A stretch of DNA of 64,000 nt, taken from contig JASWHV010000008.1 of the NCBI GenBank assembly GCA_030760725.1, positions 49,548,057 to 49,612,056 of the forward strand, read 5' to 3'. This stretch comes from Neostapfia colusana. Lineage: Eukaryota; Streptophyta; Magnoliopsida; Poales; Poaceae. The first letter of the stretch is position 1. Every line of letters begins with the position of its first letter. Under the pieces are notes generated by a model, which saw only the letters and a list, made by a program, of their open reading frames with translations, had not been told where the DNA came from and ran no database searches. Both the position numbers and the translations under genes were made by a program. Shown piece by piece: positions 10,597 to 23,047 of the stretch.

Positions 10597-12447
10597 TGTG
10601 GTTACTCTATGTGTGTTGATTTTGGGCTTACATGCACTTTTAAACATGTGCATATGGTTTCTACTTTTGTATTCATATTTATGTTTGCATACTATATATG
10701 AATTTCCAATTTAAATAAATTCCTTATATTCAATTGATACACATTTTAGCTACCAAGTGTGCATGGAGGGTATTTTCCTACTCCAAATGTGTTTTCAGAC
10801 CTTCTACCAACCCTAAACTGAATTCTTTGGATTTTGGAAACTTCATTTATCATTTTCTAGTTATTCATACCTAGCTTGCTATATTTTCAGATTTATTTCC
10901 TATGCCTAAATGTGAACTTTATTATGAAAATAGTAAGACACCTCATCTAAACAGAATAGGTTTTGGGTCTAAAATATTAAATAATATATTTTTGAACTTC
11001 TCCTCTGATGTGAACCATTTTTACATTTATTTTACTAATTTTCAGAATTATTCTCTACTTAAAAATGTGTCCCTATAACTAATAAATGTGAATAATCAAT
11101 TAGACAGATTCATTTCAGCCAAAAATCTATTTTTATCTCACTCCAAAGTTTTCCAAGTACTAGGAAAGTTTTTAATTTGAATTTACAATGTGCTTGTCCC
11201 ATCTTTTAAATTTTAAATACTAAACACATATTCAAATTCCTAAATTTAATATCACATAGGGTTATAAAGGTAAACTCACCCCACTACAGGGTCTATTATA
11301 TTATTTTAAGAATTTCCAGGGGTCTAACTACACATAACAGAGGGATTTTCCTAATTTTTATTAAGTCCAGAGGCTAAAACTGTTTTTTAAATGAATTTAC
11401 ATGATTTTCTGAAGTTCCAGGGGCTAGATCAGAAGTTTCCGGGGCTAGCTCGTATTTTCCGAGAACCCCAGGGGGTAGCGCGTAAGAATTCCGGCCTTTA
11501 TAATGCGGGGCTGACGTGGACCGTCCGATTTAAAACAGACGGCTGAGATTATAACGTCGAACCGGTACGCGGGTATTTAAATTCTACCGTGCGATTTAAA
11601 ATAGATGGTGCACAAGCGGCCACGTCGCTCTGATCGAGCGCGGGCGGCGCTGCCCGGCGGCGCACGGCGGCGGGAGGCGGCGATCTCGGTGGAGAGTTTC
11701 GGATCTTCGTCAATTCTTCCTAGAACTGTGATTTTATGGCATAGATCGGTAGAGGGGAGGTCGGGGATCTCACCTCGGGGGTTTTCTTGAGCTCGGAGGT
11801 CCTAGAAAGCGGTTGGCGACGAGGTCCGAGGTGAATTCACGGCGAGGCTCGTCGGCGCTGTGTTTGAAGCGCAAACCACCGAGTTTTCTGCACCTGCGCG
11901 GTTCCCCGGGGGCGGTGGATCAAGATCAGCGCGTTAGATGAGAAATCCCGAGCGAAGATCGAGCGAAATTGGCCGGAGAAACTCGGGTTCTCACCGGAAG
12001 GAAAAACGGCGGATTGTGGGGGGGAAAACGGGGAGATGCCGGGGTTTATATAGCCGGGGAAGGGCGGCGGGTTTGTTTAGATCGAACTGGTGCCTTCTGG
12101 GACCGGGAGTCGGGCTGAGGGACACGGAAATCCGGTCTGTTACGATCGCGCGCGCGGGGAACAGTCCGGGGTCGGCGCGAGCGGGAGGTCATGGATGACA
12201 GGTGGGTCCCGCCTGTCTGCGAGAGATACGCGGGCGCGCGGCTGCGGGCTGGCGCGGGAGTGAGGTGGGCTGGCTGGTGGGTTTCGGCCCACTGGCCGGG
12301 GAGGTTTATTTTTTCCTTTTTCTTTCTCTTTTTCATTTCTGTTTCGAGTTTAATTTGAATTCCAGTTTGAATTTAAATTTTTGCACCACATGTAATACGT
12401 CCAAAAAAATTTAAATTCCCCTCTTAACAGGATTTTTGGGTGTTACA
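10597..12447 (-). mobile_element. Solo LTR of another gypsy-like family, minus strand
   Basis: Read on the minus strand it starts TGTAACACCC and ends AACCACA, so both ends carry canonical TG...CA over 1851 bp. A TATATAAA box lies about 400 bp inside (minus strand), followed by GC-rich presumed 5' untranslated sequence. No internal domain, primer site or polypurine tract accompanies it. The five bases on either side (TTGCA and CCAAG) do not match, so there is no target duplication, and the two flanks come from different LTRs. I infer a recombination product rather than a simple solo LTR. Confidence 0.7.
12045..12052 (-). promoter_or_regulatory. TATA box of the minus-strand solo LTR
   Basis: On the minus strand this reads TATATAAA within GGCTATATAAACCCC, a good plant TATA box at a plausible U3/R position of the LTR starting at 12447. 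Transcription would run toward lower coordinates. Confidence 0.55.
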
Positions 12448-12485
12448 CCAAGCACGAAGGAGCAAGTCTAGATGGCGGTGCTTTC
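12448..12485. repeat. 38-bp left remnant of LTR-B
   Basis: This short stretch lies between the solo LTR and the CRM-like element. Removing the CRM element and one CTTTC copy joins it to 19960 onward, so it belongs to the same pre-insertion sequence as the LTR-B fragment. I could not align it convincingly to the intact LTRs. Confidence 0.5.
12481..12485. repeat. Target site duplication CTTTC, left copy
   Basis: CTTTC directly precedes the 5' LTR (TGATGAGG) and reappears at 19955-19959 directly after the 3' LTR (CCTATCA). This 5-bp duplication defines the element ends exactly. Confidence 0.92.
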
Positions 12486-13356
12486 TGATGAGGACACCTC
12501 TCCTTTGCATACAATGCAAGGACCGATCACTAGAGCACGTGCACGACAATTGGATCTCCAGGTACGTTCTAACCTTGTCAATTGTTTTTCAGAACTTACG
12601 CTTGTTTCCATGCACGTTTTATTGATTAGAAACAATGGAGAGGACCAGCAGGGACTGGGAGGAGTCCAAGAAGACAAGGAGGAGGAGATAGGACGTGCAC
12701 ACCAAGGAGGAGCCCAAGTACAACTCGACTTTGACTCCACCTCGGGTTCCAGGAGCTGCCTTCACCAAAACTAACGTTCCGGACACATACGGAGTCGGAT
12801 TTGGACGTTCTATATATGGTTGGAACCGTGATTTCATAAAGCTTCCAATGGAACCAGATCCACCTCAAAATTCCTTCTAAGTTGATGGGAATCAGCGAAA
12901 CAAGTGGGCATCCAGAATCTGTCCGGTGCTGCGCCACTGCCTTTTGGGCTGCTGGCCCGTGTATCATGTGGAAGCCCATTAGGGTTGCGTTCAGGGGTCT
13001 TGCACGCCCCTAAACTCTTTTTTTATACAGCAGCCGTAACCACATTAGGGTGTGGTTTTGCTTAGTTACAATCTGTCATTGAATAGTGTCGCCGATCATC
13101 GGTTGTGAGACCCCAAATTCGTGATCAATTCAGTTTTGATTGCAACTTCTCTGTTCTTGCTTGTGTTCTTGATTGCACTTGCAGGGATAAGCCTTCGTGG
13201 CGAGGTCATTCGTGTGACACGGGTGATAACCAACGGAGCAGTGGTGTAGTGATTGTGGGGTTTCATTCGTTCGGAGCCTTGGATCATCACTGTCGAGATA
13301 TCCACCCAATCAAGTTTACCCTACCTCTCGGAAGATCGGGACTCATCCTCCTATCA
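12486..13356 (+). mobile_element. 5' LTR of the CRM-like element (871 bp)
   Basis: Begins TGATGAGGACACC and ends CCTATCA. It matches 19085-19954 along its whole length. A weak TATA-like TTTTTATAC lies near 13018-13027. It carries the same C-terminal coding segment as the 3' LTR but is not joined to a pol frame here. Confidence 0.92.
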
Positions 13357-14472
13357 ATTGGTATCAGATTTCCAGGTTCACCGTGAGGTATACTTGTGTG
13401 CCCTTTAGATTTATTTTGTTTCAGTCCTATCGTCCACAAAAAGCCACAAAAAAAAAATTAGTTTCCCTGACCTACAACCCCCGCTCAATATTTTGCACAA
13501 TTTAGTTTCGGACTCCGTAGTTCTGAGTTCGTGTCCTAGGTTGAGTCTTGTTGCTGGTTTAGATTTGTTTTGGTTCAGTTTTGTTTCTTCCATCCGCTGC
13601 CATCTACAAAAAACCAATCTACAAAAAAATTCCATCCACCGATTCGTTTCTGTTCCAGTTTCCACCACCACCAAAACCTTATTCGGGCTATCCTCCTTAA
13701 AACGGGCATAACTTTTCGCTCGTAACTCCGATTGAGGCGCATTTTTTCCCGGAAAGGTCTCAAAAAAGTCCACATACGATACACCAGCTACGCCGGTCAT
13801 GGCGTTTTAACAAAAAATAAAAAAATTAAGAAGGCCCTCGTTTCGAACTCTGAAGTTCCAGCAACAGTTTTTCCAATCGCTCCTGAATTTGTGCCGATCT
13901 CATATTTTATCGGTTTGAGCTAATACTTGGTGCTGTTTCTATTCTTGTGCCCCTGGTTGAGAAAAAATATCAAAAAAATAAAGAGAAAAAAGATTTTGAT
14001 TTCTACTAGTGCTTCAAGACAAAAACAGGAGGCTAAGGGGTTTTCTAGTTGTGCTATTTCTGTGTGAGTGCTGGATACTTGTTGATATTATCCTTGTTGT
14101 TCATCATCATTCATCCTTGTCCTTGCTTGTTGCCACAACTGTTTGAATACATTCTTAGGCCAGCAACTAGGAGAAATTCTTTGGACACTTATTCAGCATT
14201 GCTATCTGTTACTAACTTGTGTGCCACATATATATACTGCATTTGAGCCTTCCAAGCTCCACCTTCTCTCGAGCAGAATAGGTAACCTTTGCAATCACAC
14301 CCACTCTCTGCTTGCTTCACACCGGTCACCGTTGGCCATCTGCAGTGCTGGTAAGAAACTTGTAAGAGCGGGGTAAGACGCATCTTACTGATCGATTTTC
14401 CACCCACTTTGGAGAGCGTAGTAATAGGGTTCTTCACGATCTTTTTGTCTTCGTTTCTGTTTCATACTAACA
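13357..14472 (+). other. Leader of the CRM-like element, with primer site
   Basis: The primer site TGGTATCAGA starts at 13359, two bases after the LTR, matching initiator-Met tRNA for its first ten bases. The remaining 1.1 kb is T-rich and non-coding as far as I can see. Short open stretches show no similarity to known domains. Confidence 0.75.
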
Positions 14473-17400
14473 ATGACAGGAAAAAAGCCTATGGATAAGA
14501 CCTTTGGTTCTACACCTCCGGATGATGATGAGTGTGTGCTCCATTTGGAACTAAGGGACATGATGCGGGCATTGACCGAAGCTTTGAACAATTACCAGAC
14601 CACTACAACAGACAACTTTCAGAGGCTCCATACAAGTGTTGTTGGTCTTACCACACGGTTGGACGAGATGGAGACTCGTCTTCCCCAACAAGCTACACCC
14701 TCTATCATCCTTGATGGTGATGCACATGCTCACTACGACACAGAGGATGACTTCAATAACGATGAGGTTGATGCACAGCAGCGCCGTCGCCCTCGACGAA
14801 ATCGTCAAGGTATGGGAGGTAGACCTCGTCCTCATGCTCCTGAACAAGATAATGATCCTTATGCTAAGATTAAGTTTTCTATTCCAACATTTTATGGATC
14901 TTATGATGCTGAGACTTACTTGGATTGGGAGATGACGGTAGAACAAAATTTTAGCTCTCATCTTGTTCTTGAGCGACATAAAGTTAGACAAGCCACTAGT
15001 GTGTTTAAAGATTTTGCTATAATTTGGTGGAATGAACTTGTCAATACACGTAATGCACCACATACATGGGCTGCGTTAAAAGAAGAGATGTGCGCTAGGT
15101 TTGTTCCCCCTTCATATAGACGTGATCTTCTTAAGAAATTGCAACGCTTTGATCAGGGTGACATGACTGTCTAAGAGTACTACCAAGAGTTGCAGAAAGG
15201 TATGCTTCGTTGTGGGGTAGTTGAGGATCAGGAAGACCAAATTGTTAGGTTTTATGGGGGCTTGCGGCGTGAGATCCAGGACATAGTTGACTACAAGGAA
15301 TATCATTCTATTCAATGTTTATTTCAACTTGCTATGTTAGCAGAAAAAGAAGTGCAGGGTCGCCAACAACAGCGGTGGAACAACACCTTCACGCCACGAC
15401 AATTTCCGGTGCCATCCAAAGCAGCGCCCTCCTCGAGCATACGTGCTTCTACACCACCCTCCATGGGTGTTGTACGCAGCAGCATCGCACCTTCTACATC
15501 ACAGGGACAAGATAACAGCAAGTCCCAGATGCCTCCAGGTGTTGCAGCAAAGGCGGCTGCACCCAACACATCGACAAGTCGCAGCTCCGACATCAAGTGC
15601 CACCGCTGCCAGGGACTTGGCCATATGCAACGAGATTGCTCCAGCAAACGGCCGATCATTGCCACTGCTGATGGTTGGTATGTTAGTGCTTCTGAAATTG
15701 AAGATGAAAATATTATTGCAACTAATATTTCAGGTTCGGATGATGGTGCTGAGGAGGTTCTTGGTACATCTGCGATAAATAACTATAGGACTTTGATTGT
15801 GCAGCGAGCTTTGAGTTCCACGGTTCGAGAGGACAACAACCGCCAACGTCACAATCTTTTCAACATGTTTCTCGTCGTCAAGGACTGCCGTGTACATACC
15901 ATCATTCATGGTGGTAGCTGCAACAATTTGGTGAATGTTGAGGTGGTCAAGAAGCTTGGCTTGACCACACGGGAGCATCCCCACCCTTATCACATTCAAT
16001 GGTTTAACAACAATGGTAAGGTTAAGGTAACACAAACAGCAAGGATACATTTTTCCATTGGTTCTTATCATGATTTTGCTGATTTTGATGTGGTACCTAT
16101 GGATGCTTGTTCTCTTTTGTTGGGACGTCCTTGGGAGTTTGATACTGGTGCTATTCACCATGGTCGATCTAATAAGTATACTCTCATGCATAAGGGCAAG
16201 AAAATTGTGTTGCTTCCTATGAGTCCCACTGAAATTTTACAACTTGAGCAGGAGAAAAAGAATAATGCTAAGCAAAAGGGTGTTTTCAATTCTGAAATTC
16301 AGCAACCTATTAAGTTGAAAAATCCTATTTTGCTTGCAACTAAATCTGATCTTGATGATTTATATGCCTCTAATGGAACTTGCTATGCTTTAGTGTGCAA
16401 ACATGCTTTATATTCCATTGAGGATACATCCATTGTCTTGCCACCTGCTGTTGCTAACCTTTTGCAGGAATATATGGATGTTTTTCCATCAGAGATACCC
16501 CCTGGATTACCACATGTGTGAGGCATTGAGCACAAGATTGATTTGGTTCCAGGGGCGAGCTTGCCAAACCGTGCTGCCTACAGGACCAACCCCGACGAGA
16601 CTAAGGAAATTCAGCGACAAGTCCAAGATCTTCTGGACCGCGGGTACGTTTGTGAGAGCCTTAGTCCTTGTTTTGTTCCTGTTCTTTTGGTTCCAAAAAA
16701 AGATGGCACTTGGCGCATGTGTGTTGATTGTAGAGCCATCAATAATATTACCATTCGTTATCGCTATCCTATTCCTAGATTGGATGACATGCTTTATGAG
16801 TTGAGTGGTTCTGTTATTTTCTCCAAGATTGATTTGCGTAGTGGGTATCATCAGATTCGTATGGCTTTAGGTGATGAATGGAAAACTGCTTTTAAAAATA
16901 AATTCGGACTTTATGAATGGTTAGTCATGCCATTTCGTTTAACTAATGCGCCCAGCACTTTCATGAGGTTGATGAATGAGGTTTTACGTGCTTTCATTGG
17001 TAAATTTGTGGTGGTTTACTTTGATGATATCCTTATTTACAGCAAGTCATATGATGAGCATCTTGAACATTTGCGTGCTGTTTTTAATGTCTTGCGCGAT
17101 GCACGTTTATATGGTAACCTTGAGAAGTGCATCTTTTGCACCGATCGTGTGTCTTTTCTTGGGTATGTTGTTACTTCACAGGGCATTGAGGTGGACGAGG
17201 CAAAGATTGTTGCCATCACGAGCTGGCCACTTCCGACTACGGTCACACAGGTTCAGAGTTTTCTTGGTCTCGCAGGTTTCTACCGGCGTTTCGTATGGGA
17301 TTTCAGCACCATTGAGGCACCTCTCCACGAGTTGACAAAGCATGGAGTGCCGTTTCGACGGGGACCAGCACAACAACAAGCTTTTGATGTTCTCAAGTCG

Positions 17401-19373
17401 AAGCTCACACAAGCACCATTGCTGCAACTTCCTTATTTTGAGAAGACCTTCGAGCTTGAATGAGACGCGAGCGGCATTGGCATTGGAGGAGTGCTAATTC
17501 AAGGAGGTAAACCTGTGGCCTTCTTTAGTGAAAAATTGCATGGGCCTTCGCTGAATTATTCTACAAATAACAAAGAACTTTATGCTTTAGTGTGTGTCTT
17601 GCAAACTTGGCAACATTACCTATGGTCTAAAGAATTTGTCATACATTCAGATCATGAGTCTTTGAGGTATCTTAAAGGACAAGCTAATCTGAAAAAACGT
17701 CATGCTAAATGGATTGAGTTGATAGAATCATTTCCTTACATCATTAAACATAAGAAAAGGAAAGACAATGTGATTGCCAATGCTTTATCTAGACGTTATC
17801 CCATGCTGTCCCAACTTTCTCATAAAATCTTTGGTTTGGAAACCATAAAGAGGCTATATCTACTGATTTGGACTTCAAAGATGCCTTTGAAAATTGTATA
17901 GAGGGAAGAACATGGCAAAAATTCCTGCTGCATGAAGGCCTTCTCTACCGTGCTAACAAGCTATGTGTTCCAGCTAGCTCCGTTCGTCTTTTGTTGTTGC
18001 AGGAAGTGCATGGAGGTGGTTTGATGGGACATTTTGGTGTTAAAAATACAGAGGATGTGCTGGCCGCTCACTTCTTTTGGCCACGAATGAGGCGTTATGT
18101 GGAGCACTACGTTTCACGTTGCACGACATGCAACAAAGCTAAGTCTCGACTTAACCCACATGGTCTTTATATGCCTCTTCCGGTTCATAGTGCACCTTGG
18201 GAGGATATTTCTATTGACTTTGTTTTAGGATTGCCTAGAACAAAGAGGGGGACTGATAGTGTCTTTGTGGTTGTTGATCGTTTCTCTAAAATGGCTCATT
18301 TTATACCCTGCCACAAGACCGATAATGCTTCACATGTTGCTGATTTGTTCTTTAATGAGGTTGTGTGTTTGCATGGTGTTCCCAATACTATTGTTTCTGA
18401 TAGGGATGTTAAGTTTTTAAGTCACTTTTGGAGAACTTTATGGTATAAATTGGGAACAAAGTTGCTGTTTTCTACTACTTTTCATCCACAAACTGATGGG
18501 CAAACGGAGGTAGTTAATCGTACCTTATCTACTATGTTGCGGGCTGTTTTGAAAGACAATTTGAGGTTATGGGAGGAGTGTTTGCCACATATTGAGTTTG
18601 CTTATAACAGGTCTATTCACTCCACAACCAAGTTAAGTCCGTTTATGGTAGTCTATGGTTTCAATCCTCGTGCTCCAATTGATTTGCTACCTTTACCACA
18701 TACTGAAATTGTGAACTTAGATGCTACACAACGTTCTGAATTTATTCTTAAGTTGCATGAAACTACTAAGTTACAAATTGAAAAAATGAATGAAAAGTAT
18801 CGCATTGCTGCTAGTAAAGGTAGGAAGGAGGTAAAATTGGAACCAGGTGATTTGGTGTGGGTTCATTTGAGAAAAGATAGGTTCCCGGATTTGAGAAAGT
18901 ACAAACTCATGCCACGTGCTGCTGGACCTTTTAAGGTTCTTGAGAAGATAAATGACAATGCATATAAACTTGAGTTGCCTCCCGAGTTTGGGGTTAGTCC
19001 CATATTTAACATTTCATATTTGAAGCCATACTTGGGTGAGGAAGATGAGCTTGAGTCGAGGACAACTCCAATTGAGGGGGAGGATGATGAGGACACCTCT
19101 CCTTTGCATACAATGCAAGGACCAATCACTAGAGCACGTGCACGACAATTGGATCTCCAGGTACGTTCTAACCTTGTCAATTGTTTTTCAGAACTTACGC
19201 TTGTTTCCATGCATGTTTTATTGATTAGGAACAATGGAGAGGACCAGAAGGGGCTGGGAAGAGTTCAAGGAGTCAAGGAGGAGGAGATAGGACGTGCACA
19301 CCAAGGAGGAGCCCAAGTACAACTCGACTTCGACTCCACCTCGGGTTCCAGGAGCTGCCTTCACCAAAACTGA
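14473..19373 (+). pseudogene. gag-pol: CRM-like gag-pol, disrupted, running into the 3' LTR
   Basis: A single gag-pol frame. Order: capsid region (FYGSYDAETYLDWEM), CCHC knuckle CHRCQGLGHMQRDC at 15598, protease region, reverse transcriptase with YFDD (Asp codons 17023 and 17026), RNase H (DASG after 17463), integrase with zinc region and DDE at 18216, 18399 and 18507, then the GPITRARARQL tail. The last 96 codons lie within the 3' LTR. Lesions: stops at 15172 (TAA), 16519 (TGA) and 17461 (TGA), and a frameshift near 17840-17870. The protease motif reads IHGGSC (codon 15907) where I expect Asp before GGSC, and RT reads MPFRL instead of MPFGL (codon 16936), so protease and perhaps RT would be inactive even without the stops. 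The integrase stretch (17868-19373) is fully open. Confidence 0.92.
19074..19084 (+). other. Polypurine tract of the CRM-like element
   Basis: GAGGGGGAGGA immediately before the 3' LTR start at 19085. It lies inside the reading frame (E-G-E-D codons), so the sequence serves both as plus-strand primer and as protein code. Confidence 0.88.
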
Positions 19374-19954
19374 CGTTCCAGACACATACGGAGTCGGATT
19401 TGGACGTTCTATATATGGTTGGAACAGTGATTTCATAAAGCTTCCAATGGAAGCAGCCCCACCTCAAAATTCCTTCTAAGTTGACAGAAATCAGCGAAAC
19501 AAGAGGGTGTCCAGAATCTGTCCGGTGCTGCGCCACCGCCTTTTGGGCTGCTGGCCCGTGTATCGTGTGGAAGCCCATTAGGGTTGCGTCAAGGGGTCAT
19601 GCATGCCCCTAAACTCATTTTTATACAGCAGCCGTCACCACATTAGGGTGGGGTTTTGCTTAGTTACAATCTGTCATTGAACAGTGTCGCCGATCATCGG
19701 TTGTGAGACCCGAAATTCGTGATCAATTCAGTTTTGATTGCAACTTCTCTGTTCTTGCTTGTGTTCTTGATTGCACTTTCAGGGATAAGCCTTCGTGGCG
19801 AGGTCATTCGTGTGACACGGGTGATAACCAACGGAGCAGTGGTGTAGTGATTGTGGGGTTTCGTTCGTTCGGAGCCTTGGATCATCAACGTCGAGATCTC
19901 CACCCAATCAAGTTTACCCTACCTCTCGGAAGATCGGGACTCATCCTCCTATCA
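19085..19954 (+). mobile_element. 3' LTR of the CRM-like element (870 bp)
   Basis: Matches 12486-13356. Its first 289 bases carry the gag-pol C-terminus up to the stop at 19371-19373. It ends CCTATCA and is followed by the target duplication CTTTC. Confidence 0.92.
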
Positions 19955-22900
19955 CTTTCCTCTTCACAACCCTATCTAGAAGCCGATGGTGTGTGAGTTA
20001 TTTCATGTTTTCCCGAGCTCGAACATCGCCGCACCTCTGAGGCGCACGGTGGAAGCAGGGTAGCCGCCATTCCCGTGCATGTTTGCATCTTTGCCAAGCT
20101 TCCCTAGCATCCAAGAATGCTTTAGAACGAATCACTAGAGCTTTTGGCGGGCTAGGACCACCGACCGACGGCACCGAACCTCTCCCGAGGCTGCCGCACG
20201 TTGCCATCACATTTCCTGTACCCCAGCGCCCACACCGACCCCACAACCGAGTTCCCCGACCCTGAAAACCCCCGGGCGGCGAGTCTCCAGCCGGGAGATG
20301 GCCGGGAACGCGCGGCCGGCGAGGCGCCGCCTCGGTCCGGCGAGGAGAGCGCGCGTGCGGGAAGAAAAGGACCGGAGGTTGAAGAAGAGGCGCCGGCCCC
20401 ACCTGTCAGCCACTGGGAAATTCAAACCGAGATCCTCTGTGGCTGCGGATCTGTTGTGGCTACACAGTTGGAACCCTGTAAACCGGTGTGTTCTCGCACC
20501 TCATTGGTTGTGGTTTATACAGTGGGTCCAATTCAATTTCCAATAGGAATTTAATTCCAGATTGCAAGCAAAGTTTAGAAAATCATATCTTTGTGTAGAA
20601 ACCTCCAAATTGAGTGATTAAAATTGGTTTAGATTCATTTTGCAAAGATCTATCCAAGTATGAACCCCAATTTGTATGAAAGTCAATAATAAATTCTGGA
20701 TAATTCTTTCAAGATTTTTTGTACAAGAATTATGGAGAGAGTTTGGGTAAGCCAAAATTCCCCAAATTTTGTCAGAATATTCCTTAGGATGTTATTGAAC
20801 TTCTAGCAAAATTTCAACTCATTTGGAGTTAATTTGAGTAGGAATTTCCAGAGTACAATCTGCTGTGCTCAAAATTGTCCAGAAACTTTTTTCAGAAAAT
20901 AATCTTCCTTTGTAAAATCAGTTCTGGGCAATCCTTAGCTCCAAAAATCATAGAAAGATTCAGACATGCTCTATAAGCCATACTTGAAATGGTAGTTCAC
21001 ATGATTGGGCATGAAAATGCACATTACTTCAGAACTAATTCCTTGTAGCATAACTGCTTATAGAATTATTCTGGAGGAACTACTTAATGAATCCTGAATT
21101 TTGGACCAAAGTACTTTCTTGTTACCAGGAACTCACATGTAAGGTTTCAGCTCAAGTTGAGCCTTAGAACTTCCTGTAGTCGGTTTCCATTCTTATGTAT
21201 ATGAGAAATACATAAGAAATCTTGAGGGAATTATGAGGGGCACAATTTCCATTCACTTTAGCTGCAATTTGGCAAGCTAAGTCACTGGGTAGTGTATGAA
21301 TTGCTGTAAAAGTTTTGAAGTCAGTGGAGTTTCTAATCTTCAGTTTCAATCAAAGCTTTTCAGCCATCTCATATATCAAGTATGCAACACAGACTATTAG
21401 GACTTAAGTTCCTATAGGCAGAAGGGTTTCTCTCTTTAATTTTTCAGCACAACAGAGGCAAAACATCACATATGAGCACTTCCAAACCATCCTCTATTCT
21501 TAACAAGTTTTAGTATTAAATTATCTAGTTGCATTATGAAACTTGTACATATACATATCGATAGTGCTTACAACAAAGGCGGTCGACGACGAAGTTCAAC
21601 GGAGGGAGTTCATTGAAGTGAATCAGTTGACCAAGCCTCAAGGGAGAGAAGACTCTAACTGGATTATATAGTATTAGACAAGCAGCAACAAGGCAAGTCC
21701 CGGTTTGCATTTAACAAATTTTATAAAGTCTTGCTTTATATACACTTAGTGTGAAGTATGTATGTGCATTAGGTGTAGAGTGGATGAAACCCCAAATGCA
21801 TGACCAGATTGTTCCAAAAAGAGTGACGGTAGTGTCTAAGTCCTCGAGTTGTTCATGCTGTGCTAAATGGTTATAGACTTCGGTACAAGTCGTGTAGTTG
21901 GAATCCACTCACGAGTATAGGGTCGGGACACATGGGGTTGGTTCGAGTGGTGTGAGATCACTTTAGTAAGAAAATGAGACTAGGCAGGGGCTAGGGCACA
22001 GCAAGAGGAAGTCTTGTGGGCGCAGTCCTGTCCGTGTTGATTGAGGACTGATCCGTGTGCGGCCCACGCTGATCAAGTTTAAATGTACCGAAGGCATATC
22101 GGATATATGGGCCCCGATAAACTGATGTAACCAATACCTACGGGGGTCGAGGCATAATGCAATGATTTATAGGTGTAGGTTGAGGTCAGCAAGGTGGAAA
22201 ACCGCTAACGGGCATAGAGAGATGCTCCGTGTAGGGAACCTCCTGTCCATTTGGGTGCGACCGGTTCGACGTTTGGGCTGTTTGGTGAAAGGTTGTCCCG
22301 TACGACATCGAGTGAGCATGTTGTGCAGCTCCACGGGTGGGCGTACGTGACGTGCTCTTCGGGTATCCCTGCAGGTGTATATCGAGTCGATTCGCTGTCC
22401 CTCGTGGTGATGAGTACCACTTGGTCACTGAGTCGTGACGTAGGTTAACATATGGAATGATGTGATTCAATGTTGCTGTTATGAATAACTTGTATTGCTA
22501 CATGTGTGCCACCAAATATTGCTCACTAAATTTCAGATCCCTGAACCGTTAATTTGTGGCTAAAAGATGAACTTGTAGTCGTGTCTGTTTGCTGCAATTT
22601 ACCATCCTATTTGCATATGACCTGCATGTAGAGTTTTCTGTGTAGGTGAGTCGGTTAAGCCTTGCTGAGCCATCGTGCTCACGGTTGCTGCTATGAGTGT
22701 TTGCAGGTGAGGAGTACCCCACGGACTCGGGGTACGAGTCCACCGTCGGGGACCACGGCAGAGTGGGAGCCGTACACGCCGCGCTGAAGATGAGTGCTGA
22801 TAGTGTGGGTTGTCCGTAGGACAGGACAACTGACTTTTGCTAGTTAGGTGGGCGTGAGTTGTACACATTATCTTCCGCTGTTGTAACTCTGTAGTTTGTT

Positions 22901-23047
22901 GGAGACAGAAGGTTTGTACCATCTCTGTACATATTCAATTTGTTTTCAATGTTATACGATGGTTTCCTTATGATGTGTGCTGTCGGGTGTCGCATCGTGC
23001 GGCACCACCTTCTGAGATCCTGGGCGTACGGGCTTCGGTCCGTCACA
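19955..23047 (+). mobile_element. LTR-B: divergent, left-truncated relative of the Tekay LTR
   Basis: About 3.1 kb with no gene that I can support. Several blocks line up in order with the Tekay-like LTRs: a GC-rich part with CCACCTGTCAGC (near 20400), the AGGCAAGTCCCGGTTTGCAT block (near 21690), the CCCTGCAGGTGTA...GAGTACCACTTG block (near 22367-22420), and an acidic codon block ending EWEPYTP then TGA (22761-22787). Identity is far lower than among T1, T2 and T3, so it is a different, older family. It ends GTCACA at the first satellite monomer. The left end is missing or beyond recognition. No primer site or internal region follows, so it is a solo or truncated LTR. Confidence 0.65.
22761..22787 (+). 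other. EWEPYTP-stop block in LTR-B
   Basis: Eight codons then TGA (E-W-E-P-Y-T-P-R) correspond to the EWESCTP end of the block in the Tekay-like LTRs. The upstream acidic part (EEYPTDSGYE, after TTTGCAG at about 22700) lies in another frame, so a frameshift separates them in this copy. Confidence 0.35.

Larger units (their letters stand above)
12486..19954 (+). mobile_element. Complete CRM-like Ty3/gypsy retrotransposon
   Basis: A 7469-bp element: 5' LTR, primer site, leader, broken gag-pol, polypurine tract and 3' LTR, bounded by CTTTC duplications. The LTRs look roughly 95% identical by eye, so insertion is not very recent. Three features match what I know of the CRM (centromeric retrotransposon) clade, group A: LTRs beginning TGATGA, a GPITRARARQL-type C-terminus, and an ORF that runs on into the 3' LTR. 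The clade call is from recognition of the protein, not a tree. Confidence 0.85.

Noticed and set aside
10597..12447. Host promoter and gene at 11600-12200 (TATA box with GC-rich sequence)
   Set aside because: The TATA box is better explained as the promoter of the minus-strand LTR, and no conserved coding frame follows.
19998..20402. 134-codon minus-strand ORF in LTR-B
   Set aside because: It lies in a GC-rich LTR segment with open frames on both strands, and no domain or conservation supports it.
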